This document shows positions 1 to 7,914 of a DNA stretch of 17,889 nt, piece by piece. Origin of the DNA: an uncultured Catenibacterium sp. (GTDB lineage: Bacteria > Bacillota_I > Bacilli_A > Erysipelotrichales > Coprobacillaceae); contig NZ_UQGV01000045.1 of NCBI RefSeq assembly GCF_900540665.1, positions 1 to 17,889 on the forward strand, given 5' to 3'. The notes below the pieces were generated by a model. That model ran no database searches. It was not told the DNA's origin and was given only the letters and a program-made list of their open reading frames with translations. A program made the translations under genes and the position numbers. The stretch's first letter is position 1. Every line of letters begins with the position of its first letter.

Positions 1-399
1 GCATTAAACACTGACTTAGTTTGTGATGCTATCAATACAGCAATGAGAGAGTTATTCTTACAGATCGTTTATGGACGTTCTCAGTCTGCTTTCTCAGAAG
101 GTGGTTTAGTAGTTGGTGCTGGTCTTGAAGACTTAGGTAAAGGTTTAAGATCAATGGTAGGTACATCTTATGCTACTAAGAAGAAAGGTCCTCGTTACCT
201 CGAATTAACTGAAGGTTACATTACTAGAGTTGCTTTAGATAATGATGACCAGATCATCGGTTACGAATTCGTAAATCTTGGAAGAATGATGGACATGATC
301 AAAGCTGGAGAAGATGCTAATGAAGCTGTTAAGAAGGCAACAGGTTCTTATGGACGTTTTGCTGATGCTGCTAAGTACATCGATCCAAGAAAGGAATAA
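1..399 (+). CDS. NifU-like iron-sulfur cluster scaffold protein, C-terminal part (5' end outside window)
   Basis: The reading frame is open from base 1 and ends at TAA 397-399, so only the last 132 residues are visible. The visible part begins ALNTDLVCDAINTAMREL. The internal ATG at base 43 is not the start, because coding continues upstream of it. From memory, the sequence matches the iron-sulfur assembly scaffold-like proteins of Bacillota encoded directly before GGGtGRT genes; the cysteine-containing N-terminal scaffold region would lie off the window. The stop is followed after 15 bases by the next start, with the AGGAGGT ribosome site between, so the two genes form one operon. The role in Fe-S cluster handling is by family assignment only, and the true function of this gene pair is not settled. 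Confidence 0.8.
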   Translation, partial: ALNTDLVCDAINTAMRELFLQIVYGRSQSAFSEGGLVVGAGLEDLGKGLRSMVGTSYATKKKGPRYLELTEGYITRVALDNDDQIIGYEFVNLGRMMDMIKAGEDANEAVKKATGSYGRFADAAKYIDPRKE

Positions 400-414
400 T
401 TAGGAGGTAGAACA

Positions 415-1416
415 ATGGCTATTACATTTGAAGGTTATGAAAGAAGAATCAATCAGATCAATAAAACTTTAAACGAATATGGTATCAAAGATATCGAAGA
501 AGCTAAGAAGATCTGTGATGATAAAGGAATTGATGTTTATAACATCGTTAAATCTACTCAGCCTATCTGCTTCGAAAATGCTTGCTGGGCTTACACTGTA
601 GGTGCTGCAATCGCAATCAAGAAAGGTGATGTTAAGGCTGCTGATGCTGCTAAGACAATCGGTATTGGTTTACAGTCATTCTGTATCCCTGGATCAGTTG
701 CTGATGACCGTAAAGTAGGTTTAGGTCATGGTAACTTAGGTTCAAGACTTCTTGATGAAGAAACTCAGTGTTTCGCTTTCTTAGCTGGTCATGAATCATT
801 CGCAGCTGCTGAAGGTGCAATCAAGATCGCATTAAACGCTAATAAAGTTCGTAAGAACCCATTAAGAGTTATCTTAAATGGTTTAGGTAAAGATGCTGCT
901 AAGATCATCTCAAGAATCAATGGTTTCACATATGTTGAAACTCAGTTCGATTATTTCACAGGTGAGGTTAAAGAATTATCTAGAACTGCTTATTCAAATG
1001 GTGATAGAGCTAAGGTTAACTGCTATGGTGCAGATGACGTACGTGAAGGCGTAGCTATCATGCATAAAGAAGGTGTAGATGTATCAATCACTGGTAACTC
1101 TACTAACCCAACTCGTTTCCAGCATCCAGTTGCAGGTACATATAAGAAAGAATGTATCGAACAGGGTAAGAAATACTTCTCAGTTGCTTCAGGAGGAGGA
1201 ACTGGTCGTACATTACATCCAGATAACATGGCTGCAGGACCAGCTTCATATGGTATGACTGATACTATGGGTCGTATGCATAGTGATGCTCAGTTCGCAG
1301 GTTCTTCATCAGTACCAGCTCACGTTGAAATGATGGGCTTAATCGGTATGGGTAACAACCCAATGGTAGGTGCTACTGTTGCAGTTGCAGTTGCTATTGA
1401 AGAAGCTAGCAAATAA
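415..1416 (+). CDS. GGGtGRT protein
   Basis: This 333-residue cytoplasmic protein carries the family signature GGGTGRT at residues 260-266, followed by a Gly/Met-rich C-terminus (SYGMTDTMGR, GLIGMGNNPMVGATVAVAVA) that looks like a nucleotide- or cofactor-binding fold. Conserved cysteines occur in the N-terminal third (ICFENACWAY around residues 51-60). The start ATG 415 is preceded by a strong AGGAGGT site at about 402-408. The gene is the second in an operon with a NifU-like scaffold gene, a pairing seen throughout the family. Biochemistry is not established, and a link to Fe-S metabolism is inferred only from this pairing. An intrinsic terminator follows the stop codon. Confidence 0.9.
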   Translation: MAITFEGYERRINQINKTLNEYGIKDIEEAKKICDDKGIDVYNIVKSTQPICFENACWAYTVGAAIAIKKGDVKAADAAKTIGIGLQSFCIPGSVADDRKVGLGHGNLGSRLLDEETQCFAFLAGHESFAAAEGAIKIALNANKVRKNPLRVILNGLGKDAAKIISRINGFTYVETQFDYFTGEVKELSRTAYSNGDRAKVNCYGADDVREGVAIMHKEGVDVSITGNSTNPTRFQHPVAGTYKKECIEQGKKYFSVASGGGTGRTLHPDNMAAGPASYGMTDTMGRMHSDAQFAGSSSVPAHVEMMGLIGMGNNPMVGATVAVAVAIEEASK

Positions 1417-1430
1417 TTAATTCAACACTT

Positions 1431-1462
1431 AAAGTCCTGATTTATTCAGGGCTTTTTCTTTA
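1431..1462 (+). terminator. Intrinsic terminator after the GGGtGRT gene
   Basis: A ten-base arm AAAGTCCTGA (1431-1440) pairs with TCAGGGCTTT (1446-1455), with one G-T wobble and a five-base loop. It is followed by a T-rich run to about 1462. It lies 14 bases after the stop codon. Confidence 0.85.
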
Positions 1463-1467
1463 TTACT

Positions 1468-1800
1468 ATGAATATTAATGATTATCAAAAATAAGCAATG
1501 AGAACATTAAATCCCGAACTGAGTAAGAAAGATGTACTTATTACTAGTGTAATGGGATTATGTGGTGAATCAGGAGAGGCAATAGATATCGTTAAAAAGT
1601 GGTTGATGCAAGGACATGATCTAGACAAAGATCATCTTATTAAAGAATTAGTCGATATAGCCTGGTATCTTGCTGAAGCTGCTACTGCATTAGATGTTCC
1701 TTTAGATACTATCTTACAAGGTAACCTAGATAAACTACATAAAAGATATCCTGATGGATTTAATACAAAAGCTTCTATCAACAGACAAAAAGAGGATTGA
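1468..1800 (+). pseudogene. MazG-like NTP pyrophosphohydrolase with an in-frame stop near the N-terminus
   Basis: The main frame from ATG 1498 encodes 100 residues with the MazG-type metal-binding helices: ExxE at residues 24 and 27 (GESGE) and ExxD at residues 50 and 53 (ELVD). This family hydrolyses NTPs or related nucleotides as all-alpha Mg-dependent enzymes. The frame also extends upstream to ATG 1468 as MNINDYQK, then TAA at 1492-1494, then A and the ATG at 1498. Family members, from memory, begin like MxINEYQxLAMRT, so the TAA replaces a leucine (TTA to TAA). No ribosome site is visible before ATG 1498. The product may be lost, made by reinitiation three bases after the stop, or the stop may be a sequencing error. 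The last codons (QKED) lie inside the following hairpin. Confidence 0.65.
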
Positions 1801-1829
1801 TTCTATTACAGAGTCAATCCTATTTCTTT
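1789..1829 (+). terminator. Hairpin terminator overlapping the MazG-like stop codon, repeat copy 1
   Basis: AGGATTGA (1793-1800) pairs with TCAATCCT (1814-1821), with A-rich sequence before it and TATTTCTTT after it. It can act on both strands. The sequence is largely shared with the hairpin at 2264-2309. Confidence 0.75.
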
Positions 1830-2022
1830 AGATTTCATAATCAATGACTCTAACTTTCTTCATCTTAGGTCTTTCATTAAAGCTTTCATTTGAGTTTGAA
1901 TTTCAACTTCCAAAAAAACGCATATGATCCGAATCATTATCAATTTCCTAATCAAAAAAGATAAGATCACCTTCTTTTCTATCTTTCCACTTTCCTTGAT
2001 TCTTATCGTTGTTTGTATTCAT
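1828..2022 (-). pseudogene. Possible decayed small gene (two in-frame stops)
   Basis: On the minus strand a 65-codon frame runs from ATG 2022-2020 to TAA 1830-1828, interrupted by TAG at codon 25 and TGA at codon 40. The pieces read as charged, protein-like sequence: MNTNNDKNQGKWKDRKEGDL near the start and KMKKVRVIDYEI at the end. The stop sits just beyond a bidirectional hairpin, as expected for a real convergent gene. I do not recognise the family, and no good ribosome site is seen. It could also be chance, because the frame is short. Apart from this, 1830-2030 shows nothing else. Confidence 0.35.
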
Positions 2023-2040
2023 TTGAATAAATGCTATACT
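2013..2040 (+). promoter_or_regulatory. Extended -10 promoter for the 54-codon gene
   Basis: TATACT at 2035-2040 is preceded by TGC, giving an extended -10 element. A weak -35 candidate TTGTAT lies at 2013-2018, 16 bases upstream. The position fits a short leader ending in the AAGGAG site at 2047-2052. Confidence 0.5.
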
Positions 2041-2063
2041 ATGAGCAAGGAGAATTGATTGTT

Positions 2064-2228
2064 ATGAAACCAATTAAAGATATTGATTCAGATAATAATA
2101 ATGTTAGTCTTCCTGAAGCAATCGAAAATAAGTTAAATGAAGCAGAAAAAGATTACGAAGAAGGAAGAAGTCATACTGAAGAAGAAACATGGGGAATGTT
2201 TAGTAAAAAGTATGGGATTGACTTATAA
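2064..2228 (+). CDS. Small acidic protein, possibly an orphan antitoxin-like tail
   Basis: The start ATG 2064 was chosen because AAGGAG lies at 2047-2052, 11 bases upstream; the earlier in-frame ATG at 2031 falls inside the -10 promoter element. The 54-residue product begins MKPIKDIDSDNNN and ends with a helical, glutamate-rich tail (KDYEEGRSHTEEETWGMFSK, then KYGIDL). Such a tail, with EEGR then an EE helix and a final KKYGI, resembles the C-terminal toxin-binding tails of small type II antitoxins, but there is no DNA-binding domain and no toxin gene next to it. The function is therefore unassigned. The gene ends 36 bases before a bidirectional hairpin. Confidence 0.6.
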   Translation: MKPIKDIDSDNNNVSLPEAIENKLNEAEKDYEEGRSHTEEETWGMFSKKYGIDL

Positions 2229-2263
2229 AATATTATCTTAACTCTATGAAAATGAAACAGTGC

Positions 2264-2309
2264 ACAAAAAGAGGATTGAATCTGTACTTACAGAGTCAAT
2301 CCTCTTTCT
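2264..2309. terminator. Bidirectional hairpin terminator, repeat copy 2
   Basis: AAAGAGGATTGA (2268-2279) pairs perfectly with TCAATCCTCTTT (2296-2307). An inner stem, TCTGT with ACAGA, extends it. A run of A precedes it and T-rich sequence follows, so it can end the plus-strand 54-codon gene and the minus-strand gene ending at 2311. Confidence 0.85.
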
Positions 2310-2310
2310 T

Positions 2311-2745
2311 TTAATTCCAATAATCTAAGTAATCATATTCAGCATAACTACTAATAGATGCAAATTTCTGATATGTATCTCTATCCATAACAGCATATTT
2401 ACTTGTTTTATTCTCTGTCTTAGTCACAAGAACATTTGTATCTCTAGAAAGTCTATAGAAACGATACGTATTTCCTTTTAATACAACACTGTAATCAGGT
2501 GAACCATAACGCGCTTTACTTTCATCATACTTACTAACACCTTCTGGTAACTGATCAATAAATTCTAAACTATTAATCTTAGAAGAAACAGAAGTAGACT
2601 TATATAAAGAATAAGCTGTCTTCTTTTCACCACTTACATCAGCCTTTAATAAATATGCATTAGGACTAGGGAATACAAATACAGCCATTACACCAATAAA
2701 CAAACATACAATAATACCTGCAATTATCTTTTTCTTAGAATTCAT
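2311..2745 (-). CDS. Membrane-anchored hypothetical protein
   Basis: The 144-residue product has a lysine-rich N-terminus (MNSKKK) followed by one hydrophobic segment at about residues 7-26 (IIAGIIVCLFIGVMAVFVF), so it is either anchored outside the membrane or exported. No lipobox or clear cleavage site is visible. The rest is a polar, tyrosine-rich domain of about 115 residues ending YAEYDYLDYWN. I do not recognise the family. The start is supported by AGGAGG at 2754-2759. An extended -10-like TGATATAAT lies very close upstream (-10 hexamer 2765-2770), which would place the transcript start almost at the ribosome site, so the promoter assignment is doubtful. The gene stands alone between a bidirectional hairpin and the amidohydrolase terminator. 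Bases 2760-2876 are AT-rich with no gene. Confidence 0.75.
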   Translation of the reverse strand: MNSKKKIIAGIIVCLFIGVMAVFVFPSPNAYLLKADVSGEKKTAYSLYKSTSVSSKINSLEFIDQLPEGVSKYDESKARYGSPDYSVVLKGNTYRFYRLSRDTNVLVTKTENKTSKYAVMDRDTYQKFASISSYAEYDYLDYWN

Positions 2746-2878
2746 TTTACTTTCCTCCTCTTATATTATATCAAGAAGGTAAATCTCTCTTCTACCACAT
2801 GTATATTATTATTTAATAATTGTTTTTTGTTATAGATATAAATAATAGTGAACTCATATATATTGTGTGTAAATACTC

Positions 2879-2899
2879 AAAAACCCCTTCGTCAGAAGG
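2879..2899 (-). terminator. Intrinsic terminator of the amidohydrolase gene
   Basis: On the minus strand CCCTTC and GAAGGG pair (2884-2889 with 2894-2899) around a four-base loop. They are followed by GTTTT and AT-rich sequence. The T-run is short, so efficiency may be moderate. Confidence 0.65.
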
Positions 2900-2901
2900 G
2901 A

Positions 2902-4182
2902 TTATAAGAACTTATCTAATTCATTTTTTACCTGTTCATTGATCTTATTAGTAGGATGATCAATTCTATTACCCCTCATAATAACTGCTTCAATATGTCT
3001 TAGTGCCAGTAAATCATCTAATGGATTGTTCTTTGTAACAATCATATCAGCTGACTTACCCACTTCAATAGAACCAGTCTCATCATCAATGCCAGCCATT
3101 CTAGCTGCCTGCAATGTAGCACAATAAAGCGCATATGCATTACTTACACCTGCATACTTATGGAAATAATGTAATTCTCTCCAGAAGTCATATTGTGTAA
3201 TCCAAGGACATCCTACATCGTTTCCTAATACGACAGGAATATCATTCTCTAATGCCTGTTTCGCACACTCTATAATTCCATCAAATACGACTTTACCATT
3301 GAATTGTTCTACTTCTGATGCATTCGTAATAGAACGATCAAATAAAGCATATGGTAATGCAGGTGATAATGTTGTACATAGGAATGCATTATTCTCTTTA
3401 AATAACTGAATCATATGATCATCTAGCTTAGCACCATGCTCTATAGAATCTACACCATTCTCCAAAGCCACTCTAACACCATCAGATGATTCTACATGCG
3501 CAGCCACCTTAAAGCCTAATTCATGTGCTTTATCACATACCGCTTTAACCATTTCAGGAGCCATCTTTAATTCCCCAGGAACACCCTTTTTCTTTGCATC
3601 TAAAACACCACCTGTAATCATTAATTTAATTAAATCGACATTCTGTTCCTTTGCTTTACTTACCTGTAAAAGTGCATCATCAATTGTTTCTGCCGCAATA
3701 GCCACACTCCCTGCCATATGACCATGAGGTACTGAAATACCTTCATTACCTGCTAAAATACGTGGTCCCTTCTTTTTACCACAATTGATTTCATCACGTA
3801 CACGTGTATCAAAATCTCTAATACCACCTAATGTTCTAATTGTAGTAACACCACTGAGTAATTCCATTTCCGCAAATCCACTCACCATATTATGAGTAAT
3901 AGCACGTGTAATAGGATTACTCATCAAGAAACGTACTAACTTCTCATTATCTCTTTGTTTCTTTTGTGGCTTCCCATTTCCTGCCAAATGAACATGCATA
4001 TTAATAAGACCAGGCATGATATAGTTTCCCTTTAAATCTATAACATGACACTGTGTAAGATCTGCTTCTTCTTTTAAAACAATATTCTTAATCTTCCCCT
4101 TTTCTACAAAGATAACATACCCTTCCTGTACACACATTTCCTTAGTACCATCTATTATCCTGCCATTGATATAAGCATCCAT
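2902..4182 (-). CDS. Metal-dependent amidohydrolase (Xaa-Pro dipeptidase / imidazolonepropionase-like group)
   Basis: This 426-residue protein has the layout of the amidohydrolase superfamily: an N-terminal beta-sandwich strand region ending in IMPGLINMHVHL with metal ligands H63 and H65, a probable carboxylated lysine at K186 (DLIKLMITGGV), H229 (AAHVES), H249 (SIEHG), and the catalytic/metal aspartate D322 (GNDVG). The C-terminal part ends with the typical GSIEVGKSADMIV strand. All ligands are present, so it should be active. The subgroup includes Xaa-Pro dipeptidases and related hydrolases of cyclic or peptide amides; the substrate cannot be read from sequence. No signal peptide is seen, so it is cytoplasmic. 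GAGAGGAG lies just upstream of the ATG. It is a single gene with its own promoter and terminator. Confidence 0.88.
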   Translation of the reverse strand: MDAYINGRIIDGTKEMCVQEGYVIFVEKGKIKNIVLKEEADLTQCHVIDLKGNYIMPGLINMHVHLAGNGKPQKKQRDNEKLVRFLMSNPITRAITHNMVSGFAEMELLSGVTTIRTLGGIRDFDTRVRDEINCGKKKGPRILAGNEGISVPHGHMAGSVAIAAETIDDALLQVSKAKEQNVDLIKLMITGGVLDAKKKGVPGELKMAPEMVKAVCDKAHELGFKVAAHVESSDGVRVALENGVDSIEHGAKLDDHMIQLFKENNAFLCTTLSPALPYALFDRSITNASEVEQFNGKVVFDGIIECAKQALENDIPVVLGNDVGCPWITQYDFWRELHYFHKYAGVSNAYALYCATLQAARMAGIDDETGSIEVGKSADMIVTKNNPLDDLLALRHIEAVIMRGNRIDHPTNKINEQVKNELDKFL

Positions 4183-4224
4183 ATTATGCTCACTCCTCTC
4201 TTATATCTATGATATCATATTCAT

Positions 4225-4253
4225 CTTATAATAACTGAAATATCACCATTCAA
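4225..4253 (-). promoter_or_regulatory. Promoter of the amidohydrolase gene
   Basis: Minus-strand -35 TTGAAT (4248-4253) and -10 TATAAG (4225-4230) are separated by 17 bases, about 40 bases upstream of the start codon. Confidence 0.5.
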
Positions 4254-4257
4254 GCAC

Positions 4258-4287
4258 AAAAAAGAAGAGATAGCATTACACTATCCC
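4258..4287 (-). terminator. Terminator of the GH20 operon
   Basis: Minus-strand GGGATAG and CTATCTC pair (4281-4287 with 4267-4273, one G-U) around a seven-base loop, followed by TTCTTTTTT. It lies 22 bases after the stop of the second GH20 gene. Confidence 0.8.
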
Positions 4288-4308
4288 TTCCCTAAAAAAG
4301 ATGAATCT

Positions 4309-7300
4309 TTAGTCTTTCTTCTTTACAGAAACATAACCAGCTAAAGATAAAGCCATAGCTGATACTAATCCAAATAATGAAGTTGGATCACCTGTCTTAA
4401 CAGTATCATCCTTCTTATCAGTTGGTTTAGTTGTTGGCTTTTCAGTAGGTTTTTCTTCAGGTTTTACTTCTGGTTTTGTTTCTGGCTTAATTTCAGGTTT
4501 TTCAGATGGTTTTTCTGGTTCAATTACAACCTTTTCTTCTAAGGCATTTACTGCATTAGTTAACTTAGCCACAACTTCAGCTACTTCTACCTGAGTTGCA
4601 TTTTCTTTATCAAGACCCTTAGCTTCTGCAACAACATTCATTAATGCAGTCCAAGATTCTTCAGTATACTTACTTTCATCTAATTTCTTAATTTCAGCAA
4701 GTTTTGCATCTAATGCAGTTGTATCACCCTTAAGAACATCTAAGCCCTTAATAGCATCTTCAAGCTTCATAGCTGCTTCATTTACTTCTTCCTGAGAAGC
4801 ATTTTTGTTTTCTACAACAGCTTTAGCATCTTTTAATGCCTTAGCAAATGCATCACGTGCTTTCTTAACAGCCTTATTTAAAGTATCTTCAGAGATAGCT
4901 TCAGCCTTAGTCACTGTTTCTTTAAGTTCAGCCTTATTTACTTTAGAAACTACCTTTAAGTTCTTCATAGCTGTACGTAATGCATTCATTACTTCTTCGT
5001 TATTTAAATCTTCTTTTGCATAAGCCTTCTGAGCTTCAATTAATGCTTCTAAGAATGCATCAACAGATTCAGTAGTCTTATCAGTTAAATCCTGACCATA
5101 AGCTTCTTTTAATAGATCCTTAAGTTCAGTATTTTCAGCTACCTGTTCATAAGTAAACTGTACTTCTGCAATTTTATACCAGCTGTCACTTGCTTCTTTC
5201 ATTTCAAGTTTAACATACTTCACTGGCTGTTTATCGAATGTGAATGTCTGTTCTAGAGTATTCGCATCCATCTTTAAGTTACCAACTGTAGTCCAGTTTT
5301 CTTTATCTTCAGATACCATGATATCTGCATTCTTGATAATATCTGAACCTGGTCTTTCAGGGGCTGAAATCTTAATACCACTCATATTCACTTTATTTGC
5401 AAAAGTAAATGTGATATGTTTACCTACTTTCTGTGCATCATTGAACCAAGCAAATGTATCTCTATTACCATCAAGCATCTTGTCATAGCTATACTTATCA
5501 CTTGGAGAAACACCTAATGACCAATAACCATCAGATGCCTGAACACTAGGAACATTTCCATCTCGCTTCATTAAACCATTTCTAGCAGCAACTAATTCAT
5601 CATATGCAGTCTTCACTGCTTCATCAGTCACATCTTCACCATAAAGAACCTTCTTGCCATTCTTTACAGCTTCTAAATATTCAGCATAACCAGAAGCATA
5701 ACCATTATCACCCATTGGATTTTCTACTTCTACCCATAATGGATAGTAAGCACGTTTAACAGCTTTCTTCTTAGCGTTATTTAACTGAATAAGAATTGCA
5801 TCTACATCCTGCTGTAAAGCCTTCTTATCATCATAAAGCTTCTGTGCTTCATCTAATGCAGTTTTGTATTCACCAAATGTTGCACCGATATAATCATTTT
5901 CATCTAAGCAATTATCTAAAGCAGCCTTTAAGTCAGTCTTATCTGTGTAAATTTCATAAGTGAAAGTGAAAGTATCGCCCTTCTTACTATATGTACCAGT
6001 TGCACTGTCTTTATCAGATACTAAACGATAACCATAAATCTTTTCAGCAGTGAAGTTATATTCATCACCGACATTACCATAACGAGTCACCGGACTCATA
6101 ATTTCTTTACCATCTTTATCAACATATTTGATAGTCACTTTACCTAATGAATCAGCTGGTAAGATTGAACCTGAATCTGGTAAAGTAGAACCCTTTTCAA
6201 ATGCTGCAACATGTCCAAGCTTTGCATAATTAGCCTTGAACTGGTCATGAGAAATAATACTATTAGACTTTGTATTCCATGCCTTAGTTGCAAGTGCACG
6301 CATTTCATTTGCGATATCTTCAGTAATAGTATCTTCATCACATACATCAGCCTTATCACACCAGATGGCAAGTGATGCACCCTTAATAGCTGGGTTATCA
6401 TCCGCAATAGTGTTAGCCTGGAATTTACCTGGAGTCCATTCATCAAAGATTAACTTATCAGAATTTAAGTTATCAAATGAATGCTGTTTACGTCCATCAT
6501 TTGGCATAGATGGTCTTAATACATAATAGAAGAAACTTGCGTTTACGTTATAAATAGTATCATGACCCTTATCTAAGAAAGTCTGAAGCTTCGCAATGCT
6601 GGAGTTCCAAGACATCTGGCTCCAGAAGTCAATTCCGATGTACTTATGCATTTGGATCATCTGTTTCTTACCATAGTATGAATTTTCTCCATAGTAGATA
6701 CCATCATTCCAAATACGTGGAGTAAATCCTTTTTCATGTACATGTTCTGCTAAGTCATTGATATATTTCGCAATAACATCCTTCCAAGTTGCATTAGGAT
6801 CAATGTTTTCTCTTGCATAATTATCTAATACAGACTTGTACTGAGTAGTGAAAGGTGCACGGTCGAATTCCATATATTCATCGCCACCGATGTGGAAGTC
6901 TGTACATCCTTCAAATAATTCCATATATTCATCATATAAGCTATAAATATACTTAATCGCTTCAGGATTAGTTACATCTAGACCTGATTTATAATGATTA
7001 CCATATGCATCTACCTGTCCATATTCTGGATGTGCTCTTAAAATCTGGTCAACATGGCCTGGAGAGTCAAATGATGGAATGACTTTAACGCCGTATTTCT
7101 TTGCTTCTGCAAGAATTTCTCTTACATCAGCTTTAGTTAAATGCTGTTCAGATACGATTGATGGATCTGTTTCACATTCAATACGGAAACCTAAATTTTC
7201 TGAGAAATGCATCTGGATTGCATTCATCTTGAAGTAAGACATTTCTCTGATCTGTCTGATGAACCAGTCTTTAGAGATGTACTTACGAGCCATATCTACA

Positions 7301-7899
7301 TGGATACGACGTTCAGCAACATTAGGATAGTCAACGATTTCACCATAAGCTAAGTTGTTGTTATTCGCAATAGCAAGCTGTTCAATAGTACGTAAACCAT
7401 ATAAAACAGCTGTTTCACTTGCACCAGTTAAATGGATACCAGTATCATCGATTGTGATCTTATAAGCTTCTTTACTTGTAGTCTTATCAGTAATTTCTGA
7501 TACAGGCTTGATATCAATAGTGATATCAGTAGGTGTACCATCCTGATTATAAAGCATAGCCTGAGCATCACTAGAAACAATCTGCTTAGCCATGAATTCT
7601 GAGTTAACTAATTTAACAATTTCTGCAAGTCTTTCATTTTTCAAGTTAGCTTCATTCGCAACAATAACGAATTTAGAATCTTTAGTCATTACCCAAGTCT
7701 TATCAGATGCATCTTTAGTATATGACTGCAAGATTGGTGTAGTTGCAGCGACTAATTGTTCATTTGTCATTGTTCTTTCAGTAATTGCAGAAGTCCCATT
7801 GTAGGCCTGTGCAACTATAGCGCCACTTGAAAGCGTCATAGAAGAAACGAGCATAACGCTCATTAATATACGTTTCATATTATTTGTGTTCATATTCAT
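4309..7899 (-). CDS. Secreted, wall-anchored GH20 glycosidase (beta-N-acetylhexosaminidase or lacto-N-biosidase type), distal operon gene
   Basis: This 1196-residue protein has, in order: a signal peptide (about 1-32, ending AQA), a GH20b-like domain (about 55-185), a GH20 barrel (about 193-545) with HFSEN, SFDSPGH and the catalytic pair D340-E341 in HIGGDE, a MucBP-like domain (about 586-648), helical repeats (about 652-778), a CBM32/F5-8C domain (about 785-917), three FIVAR-like repeats (about 921-1121), a Pro/Glu/Lys stalk and a sorting tail (VKTGD, hydrophobic segment, KKKD). GH20 enzymes remove terminal HexNAc or lacto-N-biose by substrate-assisted catalysis with this Asp-Glu pair; mucin or milk-oligosaccharide-type glycans are likely targets, but HexNAcase and lacto-N-biosidase cannot be told apart here. 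The sorting motif lacks the LP of LPxTG. AGGG lies close upstream; M1 or M3 are both possible starts. It is 49 bases downstream of its paralogue, with no promoter between. Confidence 0.9.
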   Translation of the reverse strand: MNMNTNNMKRILMSVMLVSSMTLSSGAIVAQAYNGTSAITERTMTNEQLVAATTPILQSYTKDASDKTWVMTKDSKFVIVANEANLKNERLAEIVKLVNSEFMAKQIVSSDAQAMLYNQDGTPTDITIDIKPVSEITDKTTSKEAYKITIDDTGIHLTGASETAVLYGLRTIEQLAIANNNNLAYGEIVDYPNVAERRIHVDMARKYISKDWFIRQIREMSYFKMNAIQMHFSENLGFRIECETDPSIVSEQHLTKADVREILAEAKKYGVKVIPSFDSPGHVDQILRAHPEYGQVDAYGNHYKSGLDVTNPEAIKYIYSLYDEYMELFEGCTDFHIGGDEYMEFDRAPFTTQYKSVLDNYARENIDPNATWKDVIAKYINDLAEHVHEKGFTPRIWNDGIYYGENSYYGKKQMIQMHKYIGIDFWSQMSWNSSIAKLQTFLDKGHDTIYNVNASFFYYVLRPSMPNDGRKQHSFDNLNSDKLIFDEWTPGKFQANTIADDNPAIKGASLAIWCDKADVCDEDTITEDIANEMRALATKAWNTKSNSIISHDQFKANYAKLGHVAAFEKGSTLPDSGSILPADSLGKVTIKYVDKDGKEIMSPVTRYGNVGDEYNFTAEKIYGYRLVSDKDSATGTYSKKGDTFTFTYEIYTDKTDLKAALDNCLDENDYIGATFGEYKTALDEAQKLYDDKKALQQDVDAILIQLNNAKKKAVKRAYYPLWVEVENPMGDNGYASGYAEYLEAVKNGKKVLYGEDVTDEAVKTAYDELVAARNGLMKRDGNVPSVQASDGYWSLGVSPSDKYSYDKMLDGNRDTFAWFNDAQKVGKHITFTFANKVNMSGIKISAPERPGSDIIKNADIMVSEDKENWTTVGNLKMDANTLEQTFTFDKQPVKYVKLEMKEASDSWYKIAEVQFTYEQVAENTELKDLLKEAYGQDLTDKTTESVDAFLEALIEAQKAYAKEDLNNEEVMNALRTAMKNLKVVSKVNKAELKETVTKAEAISEDTLNKAVKKARDAFAKALKDAKAVVENKNASQEEVNEAAMKLEDAIKGLDVLKGDTTALDAKLAEIKKLDESKYTEESWTALMNVVAEAKGLDKENATQVEVAEVVAKLTNAVNALEEKVVIEPEKPSEKPEIKPETKPEVKPEEKPTEKPTTKPTDKKDDTVKTGDPTSLFGLVSAMALSLAGYVSVKKKD

Positions 7900-7914
7900 T
7901 TTTCCCTATCAAGT

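Noticed and set aside
1828..2022. Alternative genetic code (UGA read as Trp) as explanation for stops
   Set aside because: One of the stops is TAG and the neighbouring MazG stop is TAA, while intact genes nearby use TGG for Trp and end in TGA. Decay is simpler.
2765..2773. Extended -10 TGATATAAT as promoter of the 144-residue protein gene
   Set aside because: The implied transcript start would fall in the ribosome binding site at 2754-2759, so it is left unassigned.
4387..4530. Short direct repeats in the stalk coding region as a possible CRISPR or satellite
   Set aside because: They encode the in-frame PEKP/TEKP stalk of the wall-anchored proteins; there are no unique spacers.
4805..5488. 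Plus-strand open frames inside the GH20 genes and other antisense frames
   Set aside because: They are shadows of the long minus-strand coding regions, with Ser/Ala/Thr-rich low-complexity products and no ribosome sites.
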